Virus record (IMG/VR): IMGVR_UViG_3300025769_000784
Location: 1 to 24,988 of that record
Strand: one strand, 5' to 3'
DNA length: 24,988 bases
Origin: a virus
Below the pieces are notes generated by a model. It searched no databases and was not told the origin of the DNA. It worked only from the letters and a program-made list of their open reading frames with translations. Shown here one piece after another: positions 6,182 through 13,475 of the stretch. The number at the start of each line of letters is the position of its first letter. Position 1 is the first letter of the stretch. A program made the position numbers and the translations under genes.

Positions 6182-8581
6182 ATGGCAATTGAAAAAGTAA
6201 ATGGCGTTGAAAACGTAGAACAACCTCAAGGCATACAGATACCTTTGCCAGAGGCAGATATTACACCTGGAGTAACAGAACTTGATGACGGCTCTGCTAT
6301 CATAGGTGAAATACAAGAAGAAATTGAAACAACTTTACCAGTGCCATTTGATGCCAATTTAGCAGACTTTATTGATGATGATGATCTTGGTGTAATTTCA
6401 ACTGATTTAGTTGGTGCCATTGAAGATGATATCTCTTCTAGAAGAGAGTGGGAAGACACATACAAAAGTGGCTTAGAGCTTCTTGGTATGAACTATGAAG
6501 ACAGAACAGAGCCTTTTGATGGTGCTTCTGGTGTTGTTCATCCTCTATTAGCAGAAAGCGTCACACAGTTTCAAGCACAAGCATACAGAGAAATGTTACC
6601 TGCGGGTGGTCCAGTTAGAACAGTTATTGTGGGTTCAGAAAGTCCAGAGTTATTAGCACAATCAGAGCGTGTTAAGAACTACATGAATTACCAAATAACC
6701 TATGAAATGGAAGAGTATGACCCTGAATTAGATCAGATGTTGTTTTACTTACCAATTGTAGGTTCTGCTTTTAAAAAGATTTATTTTGACCCATCAATGC
6801 AAAGAGCAGTATCAAAGTTTGTTCATGCAGAAGATTTAATCGTTCCATATAACGCTACAGATTTAAGAACATCATCACGTATAACTCATGTAGTAAGAAT
6901 GGGTAAAAATGAGATTAGAAAACTTCAATTACAAGGGTTTTATAAAGACATAGACTTGCCATCAACAGATGGTGGTTCTACTAACTATGATGAAGTAAAA
7001 GAAACAATAGATGAAATTCAAGGTGTAGAAAAAAGTACAAGTGATAATGAAGAGTTAACTTTATATGAAGTTCACACAGATTTAGATCTAGTAGGTTTTG
7101 AAGATATTGGACAAGACGGAGAGCCAACTGGATTAAAGCTACCTTATGTTGTAACAATAATGGAGAAATCTGGTGAAGTCTTATCGATCAAAAGGAATTT
7201 CAACGAAATTGATCCGTTCCGTAGGAAAATACCTTACTTTGTACACTATAAGTTTTTGCCTGGTCTTGGCTTTTATGGTTTTGGTCTCACGCATATGATA
7301 GGTGGCTTATCAAGAGCCTCAACATCAATACTAAGACAATTAATAGATGCTGGTACGTTATCTAACCTCCCTGCTGGATTTAAAGCAAGGGGTGCAAGAA
7401 TAAGAGATGATGAAACACCTCTTAGCCCTGGAGAGTTTAGAGACGTTGATATGGTAGGAATGGATTTAAGGCAAGCAATCATGCCTTTACCATTTAAAGA
7501 GCCTTCCCAGACCTTGTATTCGCTATTAGGAACCCTTGTAGACTCTGGTAGACGTTTTGCGTCAATGGCTGACATGAAAGTTGGCGAGATGAATGGCAAC
7601 GCTCCAGTTGGCACCACTATGGCTATAATGGAGCGTGGTACCAAAGTTATGTCTGCTATACACAAGAGGCTTCATTACTCACAAAAAATAGAATTTAAAT
7701 TACTTGGAAGAATATTTGCTATGGATGTTCCAATGTATCCATATCAAGTTCCAGGTGCTCCACCAGAAATCAAACAAACAGATTTTGATGACAGAATTGA
7801 TATATTACCAGTTTCAGACCCAAATATATTTTCTATGTCACAGCGTATTGCTTTGGCACAAACACAATTACAGTTAGCACAAAGTAATCCAGACATTCAT
7901 GGGCCCAATGGAATGTATCAAGCCTACAGAAAAATGTATGAAGCATTGGGCGTTACAAACATTGAGGCTGTGTTGCAACCTCCACCTCAGCCTATGCCCA
8001 TGAACCCTGCAAAAGAAAATCAAGAAGCTTTAAAAGGCGGTGCTTTAAATGCTTTTCCAGAACAAAATCATCAAGCACATATATCTGCCCATTTAGCTAT
8101 GGTAAGTACTCCAGTAGCACAAGCTAATGCTGCTATAATTATGACATTACAAGGTCATATATCAGAACACATTGCTTTAATGTCAGAATTGCAAGCACAA
8201 CAAGAAGTAATGGCTTCAATTCCACCAGAGCAACAAATGATGATGCAACAAGATCCAAATGCTATGAAAGCAATGCAAGATCAAATAGCTTCAAGAAGTG
8301 CAGAATTAGCTGCTGAAATTCAAGAACAGTATGCACAAGCCTTAACACCTCCACCAAGTGAAGATCCTCTTGTAACAATAAGAAAACAAGAGTTAGCTTT
8401 AAGAGGTCAAGAGATAGCACAGAAGCAAGATCAGTTTGAGAAAAAACAAAATTTAGAGAAGGAAAAAGAAAGAAATGATATTCTTCTTGATCAACAAAGA
8501 TTAGACCAACAAGAAGAAATAGCCAATCAAAGGGATCAAACAGCTAGAGATATTGCAGCAATGAAAGCTATGAAAGGATAG
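6182..8581 (+). CDS. Portal protein, P22-like
   Basis: A 799-aa portal, the dodecameric head-vertex channel that binds terminase and the tail adaptors. Recognisable segments include DPELDQMLFYLPIVGSAFKK, the wing/stem region (PYFVHYKFLPGLGFYGFGL), the crown-side helices (GTTMAIMERGTKVMSAIHKR) and a long Gln-rich helical C-terminus from about residue 600 to 799, which fits the extended barrel known in P22-type portals (P22 gp1 is about 725 aa). An acidic N-terminal extension (EVNGVENVEQ, then many Asp/Glu) precedes the clip/wing core. The gene lies shortly after terL, as expected. The ribosome binding site is weak, so coupling to the upstream gene is likely. The family assignment is from recognition of the sequence pattern. 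Confidence 0.93.
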   Translation: MAIEKVNGVENVEQPQGIQIPLPEADITPGVTELDDGSAIIGEIQEEIETTLPVPFDANLADFIDDDDLGVISTDLVGAIEDDISSRREWEDTYKSGLELLGMNYEDRTEPFDGASGVVHPLLAESVTQFQAQAYREMLPAGGPVRTVIVGSESPELLAQSERVKNYMNYQITYEMEEYDPELDQMLFYLPIVGSAFKKIYFDPSMQRAVSKFVHAEDLIVPYNATDLRTSSRITHVVRMGKNEIRKLQLQGFYKDIDLPSTDGGSTNYDEVKETIDEIQGVEKSTSDNEELTLYEVHTDLDLVGFEDIGQDGEPTGLKLPYVVTIMEKSGEVLSIKRNFNEIDPFRRKIPYFVHYKFLPGLGFYGFGLTHMIGGLSRASTSILRQLIDAGTLSNLPAGFKARGARIRDDETPLSPGEFRDVDMVGMDLRQAIMPLPFKEPSQTLYSLLGTLVDSGRRFASMADMKVGEMNGNAPVGTTMAIMERGTKVMSAIHKRLHYSQKIEFKLLGRIFAMDVPMYPYQVPGAPPEIKQTDFDDRIDILPVSDPNIFSMSQRIALAQTQLQLAQSNPDIHGPNGMYQAYRKMYEALGVTNIEAVLQPPPQPMPMNPAKENQEALKGGALNAFPEQNHQAHISAHLAMVSTPVAQANAAIIMTLQGHISEHIALMSELQAQQEVMASIPPEQQMMMQQDPNAMKAMQDQIASRSAELAAEIQEQYAQALTPPPSEDPLVTIRKQELALRGQEIAQKQDQFEKKQNLEKEKERNDILLDQQRLDQQEEIANQRDQTARDIAAMKAMKG

Positions 8582-8584
8582 GTT

Positions 8585-8851
8585 ATGGTTAGTTCAATTA
8601 GAGAAAAAATTTGGGAAGTTGAGAAAGAGAAAAAGAGAAAAAGAAGACTTGCAAAAGAAGGAGTTGTAGATGCCGTTGAAGAAAGGGTCAAGCCAGAAGA
8701 CAATCAGCAAGAACATACGCAAGTTGAGGAAAGAGAAATATCCACAGAAACAAGCAATAGCGATAGCGTTGTTAAAAGCAGAGAAGTCAAAAAAGAAGCA
8801 AAAAAAGGCAGACCAAAAAAAACCACAAAAAAAAATAATAAAAAAACGTAA
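8585..8851 (+). CDS. Possible small charged protein overlapping the next gene out of frame
   Basis: An 88-aa frame beginning 3 nt after the portal stop, with AAGGA 6 nt before its ATG. The N-terminal 40 residues ([20 protein letters not shown]) look like a plausible helical protein. The rest becomes Glu/Ser-rich, then Lys-rich where the DNA is nearly pure A. It overlaps the better-supported gene at 8670 by 182 nt in another frame. A good ribosome binding site and the lack of any other use for 8585-8669 favour a real gene. The C-terminal half may be poorly constrained. I recognise no family. Confidence 0.45.
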   Translation: MVSSIREKIWEVEKEKKRKRRLAKEGVVDAVEERVKPEDNQQEHTQVEEREISTETSNSDSVVKSREVKKEAKKGRPKKTTKKNNKKT

Positions 8852-8915
8852 TGGTGGAATTATAAAGAAGTTTTCTGAAATAGCTAAACCACAAAGATTT
8901 CAGGGGATTTTTTAG
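8670..8915 (+). CDS. Small basic phage protein with QAIAIAL motif and Gly-Gly motif
   Basis: An 81-aa, very Lys-rich protein. The first 38 residues ([35 protein letters not shown]) match a pattern I know from many uncharacterised marine phage proteins, in which a basic helix is followed by QAIAIAL. A poly-Lys linker follows, then [19 protein letters not shown] near the C-terminus, another copy of the shared Gly-Gly motif. GAAGGAG at 8657-8663, 6 nt before the ATG, and an in-frame stop immediately upstream fix the start. Function is unknown; nucleic-acid binding is plausible from charge only. Confidence 0.8.
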   Translation: MPLKKGSSQKTISKNIRKLRKEKYPQKQAIAIALLKAEKSKKKQKKADQKKPQKKIIKKRNGGIIKKFSEIAKPQRFQGIF

Positions 8916-8923
8916 AGGTAATT

Positions 8924-9679
8924 ATGGTCGTTGCTGAAATTCTTACAGGTATAGCACTAGTCAAGAAAAGTGTTGACTTCATAAAAGAAAATATATCCAC
9001 AGTTCAAGATATACAAGGCATAGCTAAACAAATAGATGGCTTTTTTCTAGGCGAAGAGCAGATGAATAAAGGTCAAGGCAAAGGTCTATCATTAAAAGAG
9101 CAATTTGGCTCAGTTGAATCAAGTGCAGAAGATTTTATCAATCGAAAACTATTAGAAGAACAAAGAAACGAACTTAAACAATTAATAAATTTAAGATTTG
9201 GACCTACTGCTTGGGATTCTATATTAGCTGAAAGAGCAGAAAGAATTAATCAAGCTAAAGAAGCCCAAAAACAAGCCAGAATAAAAGCTAAAAAAGAACA
9301 AGAAGAAATATTAGAGGTTATTAAATGGGTCGCATATGGGTTTATCATCATTGGTTTATTAATGGCTATGATAGTTTTTGGTGTAAAAGCTTTCGCAAAA
9401 GGTAAAATTTATAATGCACCTAAAGACTACACAAGAAATCAAAAATTAAACAATGGCACTATAACACCACCTAAAATGACCACTTGTAGATTAAAAAAAC
9501 AAAAAGTTTTTAAGGATAAGATGGCGTGTATTTATGTTGGTGCTCAAAAGACATATGAACTGGAATTTACAGATATTCATGTAGGGTGTCCACGCAATTA
9601 TCAATGTGTTTTCAATCCTAATGGCCAAGAGCCTTCAATAGATAAAGTAATGGAAAGCTTACGAAGCATAGCTAAATAG
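8924..9679 (+). CDS. Single-TM protein with C-terminal four-Cys domain
   Basis: A 251-aa protein. Residues 1-130 are soluble and helical, with a charged probable coiled coil at 74-132 (AERAERINQAKEAQKQARIK). A single hydrophobic segment spans about 132-155 (WVAYGFIIIGLLMAMIVFGV). The C-terminal 95 residues contain C188, C202, C222 and C228 (GCPRNYQCVF), compatible with two disulfides or a metal site outside the cytoplasm. I do not know a named family. It heads a cluster of membrane proteins that includes the holin, so a role in lysis or in the cell-envelope stage is possible. It could equally be a virion protein. Confidence 0.82.
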   Translation: MVVAEILTGIALVKKSVDFIKENISTVQDIQGIAKQIDGFFLGEEQMNKGQGKGLSLKEQFGSVESSAEDFINRKLLEEQRNELKQLINLRFGPTAWDSILAERAERINQAKEAQKQARIKAKKEQEEILEVIKWVAYGFIIIGLLMAMIVFGVKAFAKGKIYNAPKDYTRNQKLNNGTITPPKMTTCRLKKQKVFKDKMACIYVGAQKTYELEFTDIHVGCPRNYQCVFNPNGQEPSIDKVMESLRSIAK

Positions 9680-9688
9680 GAGATATTA

Positions 9689-9811
9689 ATGGAAAATATG
9701 GTGTTAGATGCATGGAATGATTTAACGTACTTTGAGGGTATACTATTTACAGTATGGCTTTTTATTTTATATTATGGAAAATGTTGGATAGATAGCAGGT
9801 TTAAAAAATGA
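9689..9811 (+). CDS. 40-aa membrane peptide
   Basis: A 40-aa protein, with AGGAGA at 9678-9683 six bases before the ATG. The sequence has a short acidic N-terminus, one hydrophobic helix (GILFTVWLFILYYG, residues 17-30) and a basic end (DSRFKK), the expected orientation for a single-span inner-membrane peptide. Its stop overlaps the next start as ATGA (9808-9811), so it is coupled to the two-helix membrane protein that follows. Function is unknown. Membership of the holin cluster suggests a lysis-related role, by context only. Confidence 0.72.
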   Translation: MENMVLDAWNDLTYFEGILFTVWLFILYYGKCWIDSRFKK

Positions 9812-10041
9812 CAGTTGAAACTTTTTTAAAATGGAAAATTTTACCAAGACTAATGATGCTTGCTAGTACAGTCATGTCATGGAGATGTGCTGAATGGTTT
9901 ATGCAGCTTGAAGTTCCTACAGCTGCTCAATCCGCCTTTGTATCGGTTGTTATGGGTGTAATGACAGGTGTGTTTGGTATATGGATGGGGCATGAACATA
10001 AAGGAGATAATATTAGTAATTCTTCAACAACAAATAAATGA
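9808..10041 (+). CDS. Small two-helix membrane protein, holin-like
   Basis: A 77-aa protein with two likely membrane helices: about residues 14-33 (LMMLASTVMSWRCAEWFMQL) and 43-62 (AFVSVVMGVMTGVFGIWMG). A polar C-terminal tail (HEHKGDNISNSSTTNK) follows. Size and topology fit small class II holin-like or antiholin-like proteins, but I recognise no specific family. It overlaps both neighbours by 4 nt (ATGA at each end), with no strong ribosome binding site of its own, so it is probably translated by coupling. Confidence 0.75.
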   Translation: MTVETFLKWKILPRLMMLASTVMSWRCAEWFMQLEVPTAAQSAFVSVVMGVMTGVFGIWMGHEHKGDNISNSSTTNK

Positions 10042-10235
10042 CTGTTTTCTTATTGATTTGTTACTTAAATTCAAATATTGATGACAAAATTTATTTTAAA
10101 AACGTGAATGATTGCATTTTTTATGCAGAAAGATTAAATAAACAAATGATTTCTGTACCAGAAAAGGTTGAAAGTTATCAATGTATGTGTAAACTTGTAT
10201 CAAAAGTTGATATTGATAAAGTCAAAGTTTATTAG
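10038..10235 (+). CDS. Small Cys-containing protein with hydrophobic N-terminus
   Basis: A 65-aa protein. The N-terminus (MTVFLLICYLNSN) is a short hydrophobic stretch, too short for a clear membrane span but similar to a weak signal sequence. The remainder is soluble, with C26, C48 and C50 (YQCMCKLV). I recall similar small proteins beside holin genes in marine phages, without known function. It overlaps the previous gene by 4 nt, and its stop lies inside the strong ribosome binding site of the next gene. Confidence 0.7.
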   Translation: MTVFLLICYLNSNIDDKIYFKNVNDCIFYAERLNKQMISVPEKVESYQCMCKLVSKVDIDKVKVY

Positions 10236-10244
10236 GAGGTAGCA

Positions 10245-10640
10245 ATGTTACAAGCTTTGATAGGTCCAGTAACTGGACTTCTCGATAAATTTATTCCAGA
10301 CGCAGATCAAAAGGCAAAGCTCGCACACGAGATAGCCACTATGTCTGAAAAACATGCTCAAGAAGCTTTACTTGCCCAGTTAGAAATAAACAAAGCAGAA
10401 GCTGCAAGTGGCTCAATTTTTAAAGGTGGATGGAGACCTGCTGTTGGATGGGTATGTGCGATTGCTTTTGCATATCATTTTATTCTTAAAGATTTGATCA
10501 TATTTGGTGCCAGTTTTGCAGGAGCAGAGCTTCCAGAATTGCCAGAATTTGATATGGGTACACTTTTAACTGTTTTGGGTGGAATGTTAGGAATTGGTGG
10601 ATTGCGGACATACGAGAAGCAAAAAGGTCTAACTAAATGA
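10245..10640 (+). CDS. Holin, 3-TM GTA-type
   Basis: A 131-aa protein that should form the inner-membrane lesion at lysis. After an amphipathic N-terminus (LIGPVTGLLDKFIPDADQKA) and a charged helix, the segment GSIFKGGWRPAVGWVCAIAF (about 56-75) is the hallmark of the 3-TM holin family first described for gene transfer agents. Further hydrophobic segments lie at about 78-92 and 103-120 (LLTVLGGMLGIGGLRTYEK). The ribosome binding site is the best in the window: AGGAGGT at 10234-10240, 4 nt before the ATG. No endolysin gene is adjacent; it may lie outside this window. Confidence 0.88.
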   Translation: MLQALIGPVTGLLDKFIPDADQKAKLAHEIATMSEKHAQEALLAQLEINKAEAASGSIFKGGWRPAVGWVCAIAFAYHFILKDLIIFGASFAGAELPELPEFDMGTLLTVLGGMLGIGGLRTYEKQKGLTK

Positions 10641-10786
10641 ATGAAGAAAAAGTAGTAATTTGTTATATACATAAAATAGTTATGCAAGAAGTAGACCAAT
10701 CAGAACCAATCCCTTTTTTGGGTGAGTTTAAATATAAAGAGTATAAATGTCCAATGTGTATGACAACACTTAGAGAAGATCAGTAA
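10637..10786 (+). CDS. 49-aa mini zinc-binding protein
   Basis: A 49-aa protein starting in a 4-nt overlap with the holin stop and ending in a 1-nt overlap (TAATG) with the next gene. It has C9-x-x-H12 near the start (VICYIHK) and C38-x-x-C41 near the end (YKCPMCMTTL). Four ligands in a CxxH...CxxC arrangement suggest one bound zinc in a small zinc-ribbon or treble-clef fold. The family is unknown to me. Such mini zinc proteins can bind nucleic acid or another protein; nothing here decides between these. Confidence 0.72.
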   Translation: MNEEKVVICYIHKIVMQEVDQSEPIPFLGEFKYKEYKCPMCMTTLREDQ

Positions 10787-10977
10787 TGGATGGTGTGAAC
10801 GTAGCACAATTCCTTTTAAAGAACATACGTCAAAGAAGAGATGAGTTAATTCAATCTTTGGCTGATGGTTCGATAGACTCAATAGAAGACTATCGGTTCA
10901 TAACAGGTCAAATACGAGGACTGACTTGGTGTGAAGAAGAAATAAGAACCTCGATGAAAGGTATAGACGATGACTAA
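10786..10977 (+). CDS. Small acidic helical protein
   Basis: A 63-aa protein (NVAQFLLKNIRQRRDELIQS, then DYRFITGQIRGLTWCEEEI). It looks like a two-helix hairpin. I recall similar short helical proteins preceding capsid genes in several phages, without known function. The start overlaps the previous stop (TAATG) and the stop overlaps the GroES-like start (10970-10977). The conserved context in the capsid-assembly stretch suggests an assembly or structural accessory role, but this is inference. Confidence 0.75.
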   Translation: MDGVNVAQFLLKNIRQRRDELIQSLADGSIDSIEDYRFITGQIRGLTWCEEEIRTSMKGIDDD

Positions 10978-11446
10978 AAAACTTTATGTGCCAGATAGAT
11001 TATTGGCAAAAAAACAAATTAATCCAACTCCAACATCAATATCAAAAGCTTTTGGAAAGTCAGAAGAGCCTAACAAAAATGAAGATGATCCATCAAAAAT
11101 AGATGTATCAGTCATTGAAAGATTGCCACAACCAACTGGTTATAGGCTTTTAGTAATTCCTTACTATCCAAGAGAAAAGACAAAAGGTGGTGTTTACATA
11201 CCAGACGCAACAAGGGATAGAGAATCATTTGCAACTGTTGTTGCTTATGTAGTCAAAATGGGTCCAGATGCCTATAAAGACGAACATAAATTCCCAAATG
11301 GAGCGTATTGTTCTGAAAAAGAATGGGTACTTATGGGTAGATATGCTGGAAATAGGTTCAAAGTGGAGGGTCTTGAGCTAAGACTCATAAATGATGATAA
11401 TATTATAGCAAAAATACTTGATCCCACAGATATTTCGTATGTATAA
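10970..11446 (+). CDS. GroES-like cochaperonin
   Basis: A 158-aa cpn10-fold protein. An N-terminal extension of about 45 polar residues precedes the domain: VIERLPQPTGYRLLVIPYYP, then the mobile-loop region REKTKGGVYIPD, VVKMGPDAYKD, and the C-terminal strands WVLMGRYAGNRFKVEG and LRLINDDNIIAKI. By analogy with T4 gp31 and other phage GroES proteins, it would cap host GroEL to fold a capsid protein. Its place just upstream of the scaffold candidate and major capsid gene supports this. It is longer than bacterial GroES (about 97 aa). AAAGG precedes the start. Confidence 0.9.
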   Translation: MTKKLYVPDRLLAKKQINPTPTSISKAFGKSEEPNKNEDDPSKIDVSVIERLPQPTGYRLLVIPYYPREKTKGGVYIPDATRDRESFATVVAYVVKMGPDAYKDEHKFPNGAYCSEKEWVLMGRYAGNRFKVEGLELRLINDDNIIAKILDPTDISYV

Positions 11447-11457
11447 TGGAGAGCATG

Positions 11458-12399
11458 ATGTCCGAATCACAAGAAAAAATTGAAGTTTTAGAAAATGAAG
11501 AAGAAAATGTCATTGTTGACATAGATGAGTCTTCAGAAAAAAAACAAGAATCTTTAAATTCTCAAGCACAAAATGCAGAGCGAACAGATGTTCGTTCTGA
11601 CAAGCCAGAAGAAGAGCTTGATGAATATTCAGAAAATGTTCAGAAACGTATTAATCAATTAACTGCTAAAAGAAAAGCCGCTTTAGAAGAGGCTGACGCA
11701 GCTTTTAAATATGCAGAAGAGCAAAAAAGGCAGAATGAAGAGCTTCAAAAACAACTTAAACAATTAAATACTGGATACACTTCAGAGTTTGGTAATAGAA
11801 TAGAAGCACAAACTGCTCAAGCAAAAAAACTTTATAAGGAGGCTTTTGATGCTGGAGATGCTGAAAAAATGTCTGAGGCAAGCGACCTCATGGCTAAACT
11901 CGCTATTGAGAACGAAAGACTCAGAATCCAAAAAGCAAGAAATGAGCAAGAAAGAACAGTTGCAAATAATGAAGGACAGAGCAACAACCAAGAAACCCAA
12001 ACCCAAGCGAGGCAAGTCAACCAAAGGCAAGAAATAGATCCAAAACTACAAGGTTGGCTTGATAAAAATACTTGGTTTGGTCAAGATATGGTAATGACAA
12101 GAGGAGCACAAGTCATACATGAGCAAGTTGTTGCTGTAGATGGCTTCGATCCTACAACTGATGATTACTATAAAGAAATTGATAAAAGAATCAGAAAAGA
12201 GTTTCCTCATAAGTTTCAGAGTGACAGAAAAGTCGCCCAGACTGTCGCACCTGTGAACGGAAAATCCGTTAATAATAATGGGCGGAAAAAGCAAATAGAA
12301 CTTACTCCTGGACAAGTTGCGTTTGCTAAAAAAATGAGAATACCTTTGGAGCAGTACGCAAAAGAGGTAGCTAAAATAGATTCCAGGAAAGGAGCTTAA
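11458..12399 (+). CDS. Coiled-coil scaffolding protein candidate
   Basis: The start is placed at the second or third ATG. The first in-frame ATG (11446, TAATG overlap) has no ribosome binding site, whereas GGAGAG at 11448-11453 is well spaced for 11458, giving 313 aa. The N-terminal 50 residues are very acidic. A long coiled coil follows (QKRINQLTAKRKAALEEADA onward, to about residue 165), then a Gln-rich linker and a smaller basic domain (DPKLQGWLDKNTWFGQDMVM to the end). An acidic, helical protein with a basic C-terminal capsid-binding end, upstream of the major capsid gene, is the classic profile of an internal scaffold. I assign it by profile and position, not by a motif. Confidence 0.78.
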   Translation: MSESQEKIEVLENEEENVIVDIDESSEKKQESLNSQAQNAERTDVRSDKPEEELDEYSENVQKRINQLTAKRKAALEEADAAFKYAEEQKRQNEELQKQLKQLNTGYTSEFGNRIEAQTAQAKKLYKEAFDAGDAEKMSEASDLMAKLAIENERLRIQKARNEQERTVANNEGQSNNQETQTQARQVNQRQEIDPKLQGWLDKNTWFGQDMVMTRGAQVIHEQVVAVDGFDPTTDDYYKEIDKRIRKEFPHKFQSDRKVAQTVAPVNGKSVNNNGRKKQIELTPGQVAFAKKMRIPLEQYAKEVAKIDSRKGA

Positions 12400-12400
12400 A

Positions 12401-12853
12401 ATGGTGGATAGAACCAATCGAGAGTCTGTTACTCGTGAAAAACAGGAAAGATTTAAAGCATGGACACCTCCATCAGCATTAGATGCTCCCCCAGCACCTA
12501 TTGGTTACAAACATAGGTGGATTAGAGAACGTGTTATGGATTACGATGATAGAGCTAATGTCCATAAACGACAAAGAGAAGGATATGAATTAGTACGTGC
12601 AGAGGACTATCCAGATGCAGATTTCCCTGTGATTGATGAAGGCAAAAATGCTGGAGTAATTGGTCAAGGAGGACTTTTATTAGCACGGATTCCAGATGAA
12701 ATAGTCGAATCAAGAAATGAGTATTTCATGAATAAAACAAGTACCCAGATGGAGGCTGTTGATAGAGATTTGATGAAAGAATCAAACCCTTCTATGCCAA
12801 TATCAAAGGAAAGGAAGTCTCAAGTCGCTTTTGGTGGCAAGAGGCAAAGTTAA
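12401..12853 (+). CDS. Conserved head-region protein of unknown function
   Basis: A 150-aa basic protein, with AAGGAG before the ATG and 1 nt after the scaffold stop. Notable stretches are PIGYKHRWIRERVMDYDD, KRQREGYELVRAEDYPDADF and GVIGQGGLLLARIPDEIVES. I know this pattern from uncharacterised phage proteins encoded next to capsid genes. The second half (RNEYFMNKTSTQMEAVDRDL) looks helical. No catalytic residues are obvious. A structural or head-assembly role is inferred from its place between the scaffold candidate and the capsid proteins. Confidence 0.8.
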   Translation: MVDRTNRESVTREKQERFKAWTPPSALDAPPAPIGYKHRWIRERVMDYDDRANVHKRQREGYELVRAEDYPDADFPVIDEGKNAGVIGQGGLLLARIPDEIVESRNEYFMNKTSTQMEAVDRDLMKESNPSMPISKERKSQVAFGGKRQS

Positions 12854-12878
12854 TAAAATTCTTACTTAGGAGTTAAAA

Positions 12879-13463
12879 ATGGCAAATCAAGATGCTGCTT
12901 TTGGCATGAGACCAGTCAAGATGGTAGGGGGTGCCCCTTTCACTGGTGGTCAAAGCCGATATAGAATCGCTGCCAATTACGGAACAAGTATTTTTCAAGG
13001 TGACATGGTAGCCCAAGTCACTGGTGGCGGTGTAGAAGTACACGCTGATGGAGGATCAGTCCCAATAGTTGGAGTGTTCAATGGTTGTAGGTATACAGAC
13101 CCTACAACTGGAAAAGAAACCTTTTCCAATTACTACCCTGCAAGCACAAATGCTGCGGATATTGAAGCTTTCATTATAGATGACCCAAATGTTATCTTTG
13201 AAATTCAAGCCGATGCTACATTTCCAGTTGCAGATTTATTAGGTAACTTTGACATTGTTTATACAAGTGCAGGCTCAACTGTAACTGGTATTTCTGGTGC
13301 AGAGTTAGACGTAACAACAGGTGCTACTACTGCTACTCTACCGATCAAAGCGATAGACATATCACAAGATCCAGAGAATAGCGATGTTGGCTCCGATGCG
13401 ACTAATGTCCTTGTTGTGATTCAAAATCACATATTTGGGCAAAAGTCTGCTGGATTAGCGTAA
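12879..13463 (+). CDS. Head decoration/stabilisation protein candidate
   Basis: A 194-aa, beta-rich, Gly/Thr/Asp-rich protein with few charged clusters (ANQDAAFGMRPVKMVGGAPF, then AANYGTSIFQGDMVAQVTGG). I recognise the beginning as a common family encoded immediately before major capsid proteins in marine phages, usually unnamed. A strong ribosome binding site (AGGAG) precedes it. Composition and the tight linkage to the capsid gene (13-nt gap) fit an outer head decoration protein. It may instead be a minor capsid protein. Confidence 0.78.
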   Translation: MANQDAAFGMRPVKMVGGAPFTGGQSRYRIAANYGTSIFQGDMVAQVTGGGVEVHADGGSVPIVGVFNGCRYTDPTTGKETFSNYYPASTNAADIEAFIIDDPNVIFEIQADATFPVADLLGNFDIVYTSAGSTVTGISGAELDVTTGATTATLPIKAIDISQDPENSDVGSDATNVLVVIQNHIFGQKSAGLA

Positions 13464-13475
13464 GGAGATTAGATT

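Noticed and set aside
11446-11457. ATG at 11446 as start of the scaffold candidate
   Set aside because: There is no Shine-Dalgarno before it, whereas GGAGAG at 11448-11453 is placed for the ATG at 11458.
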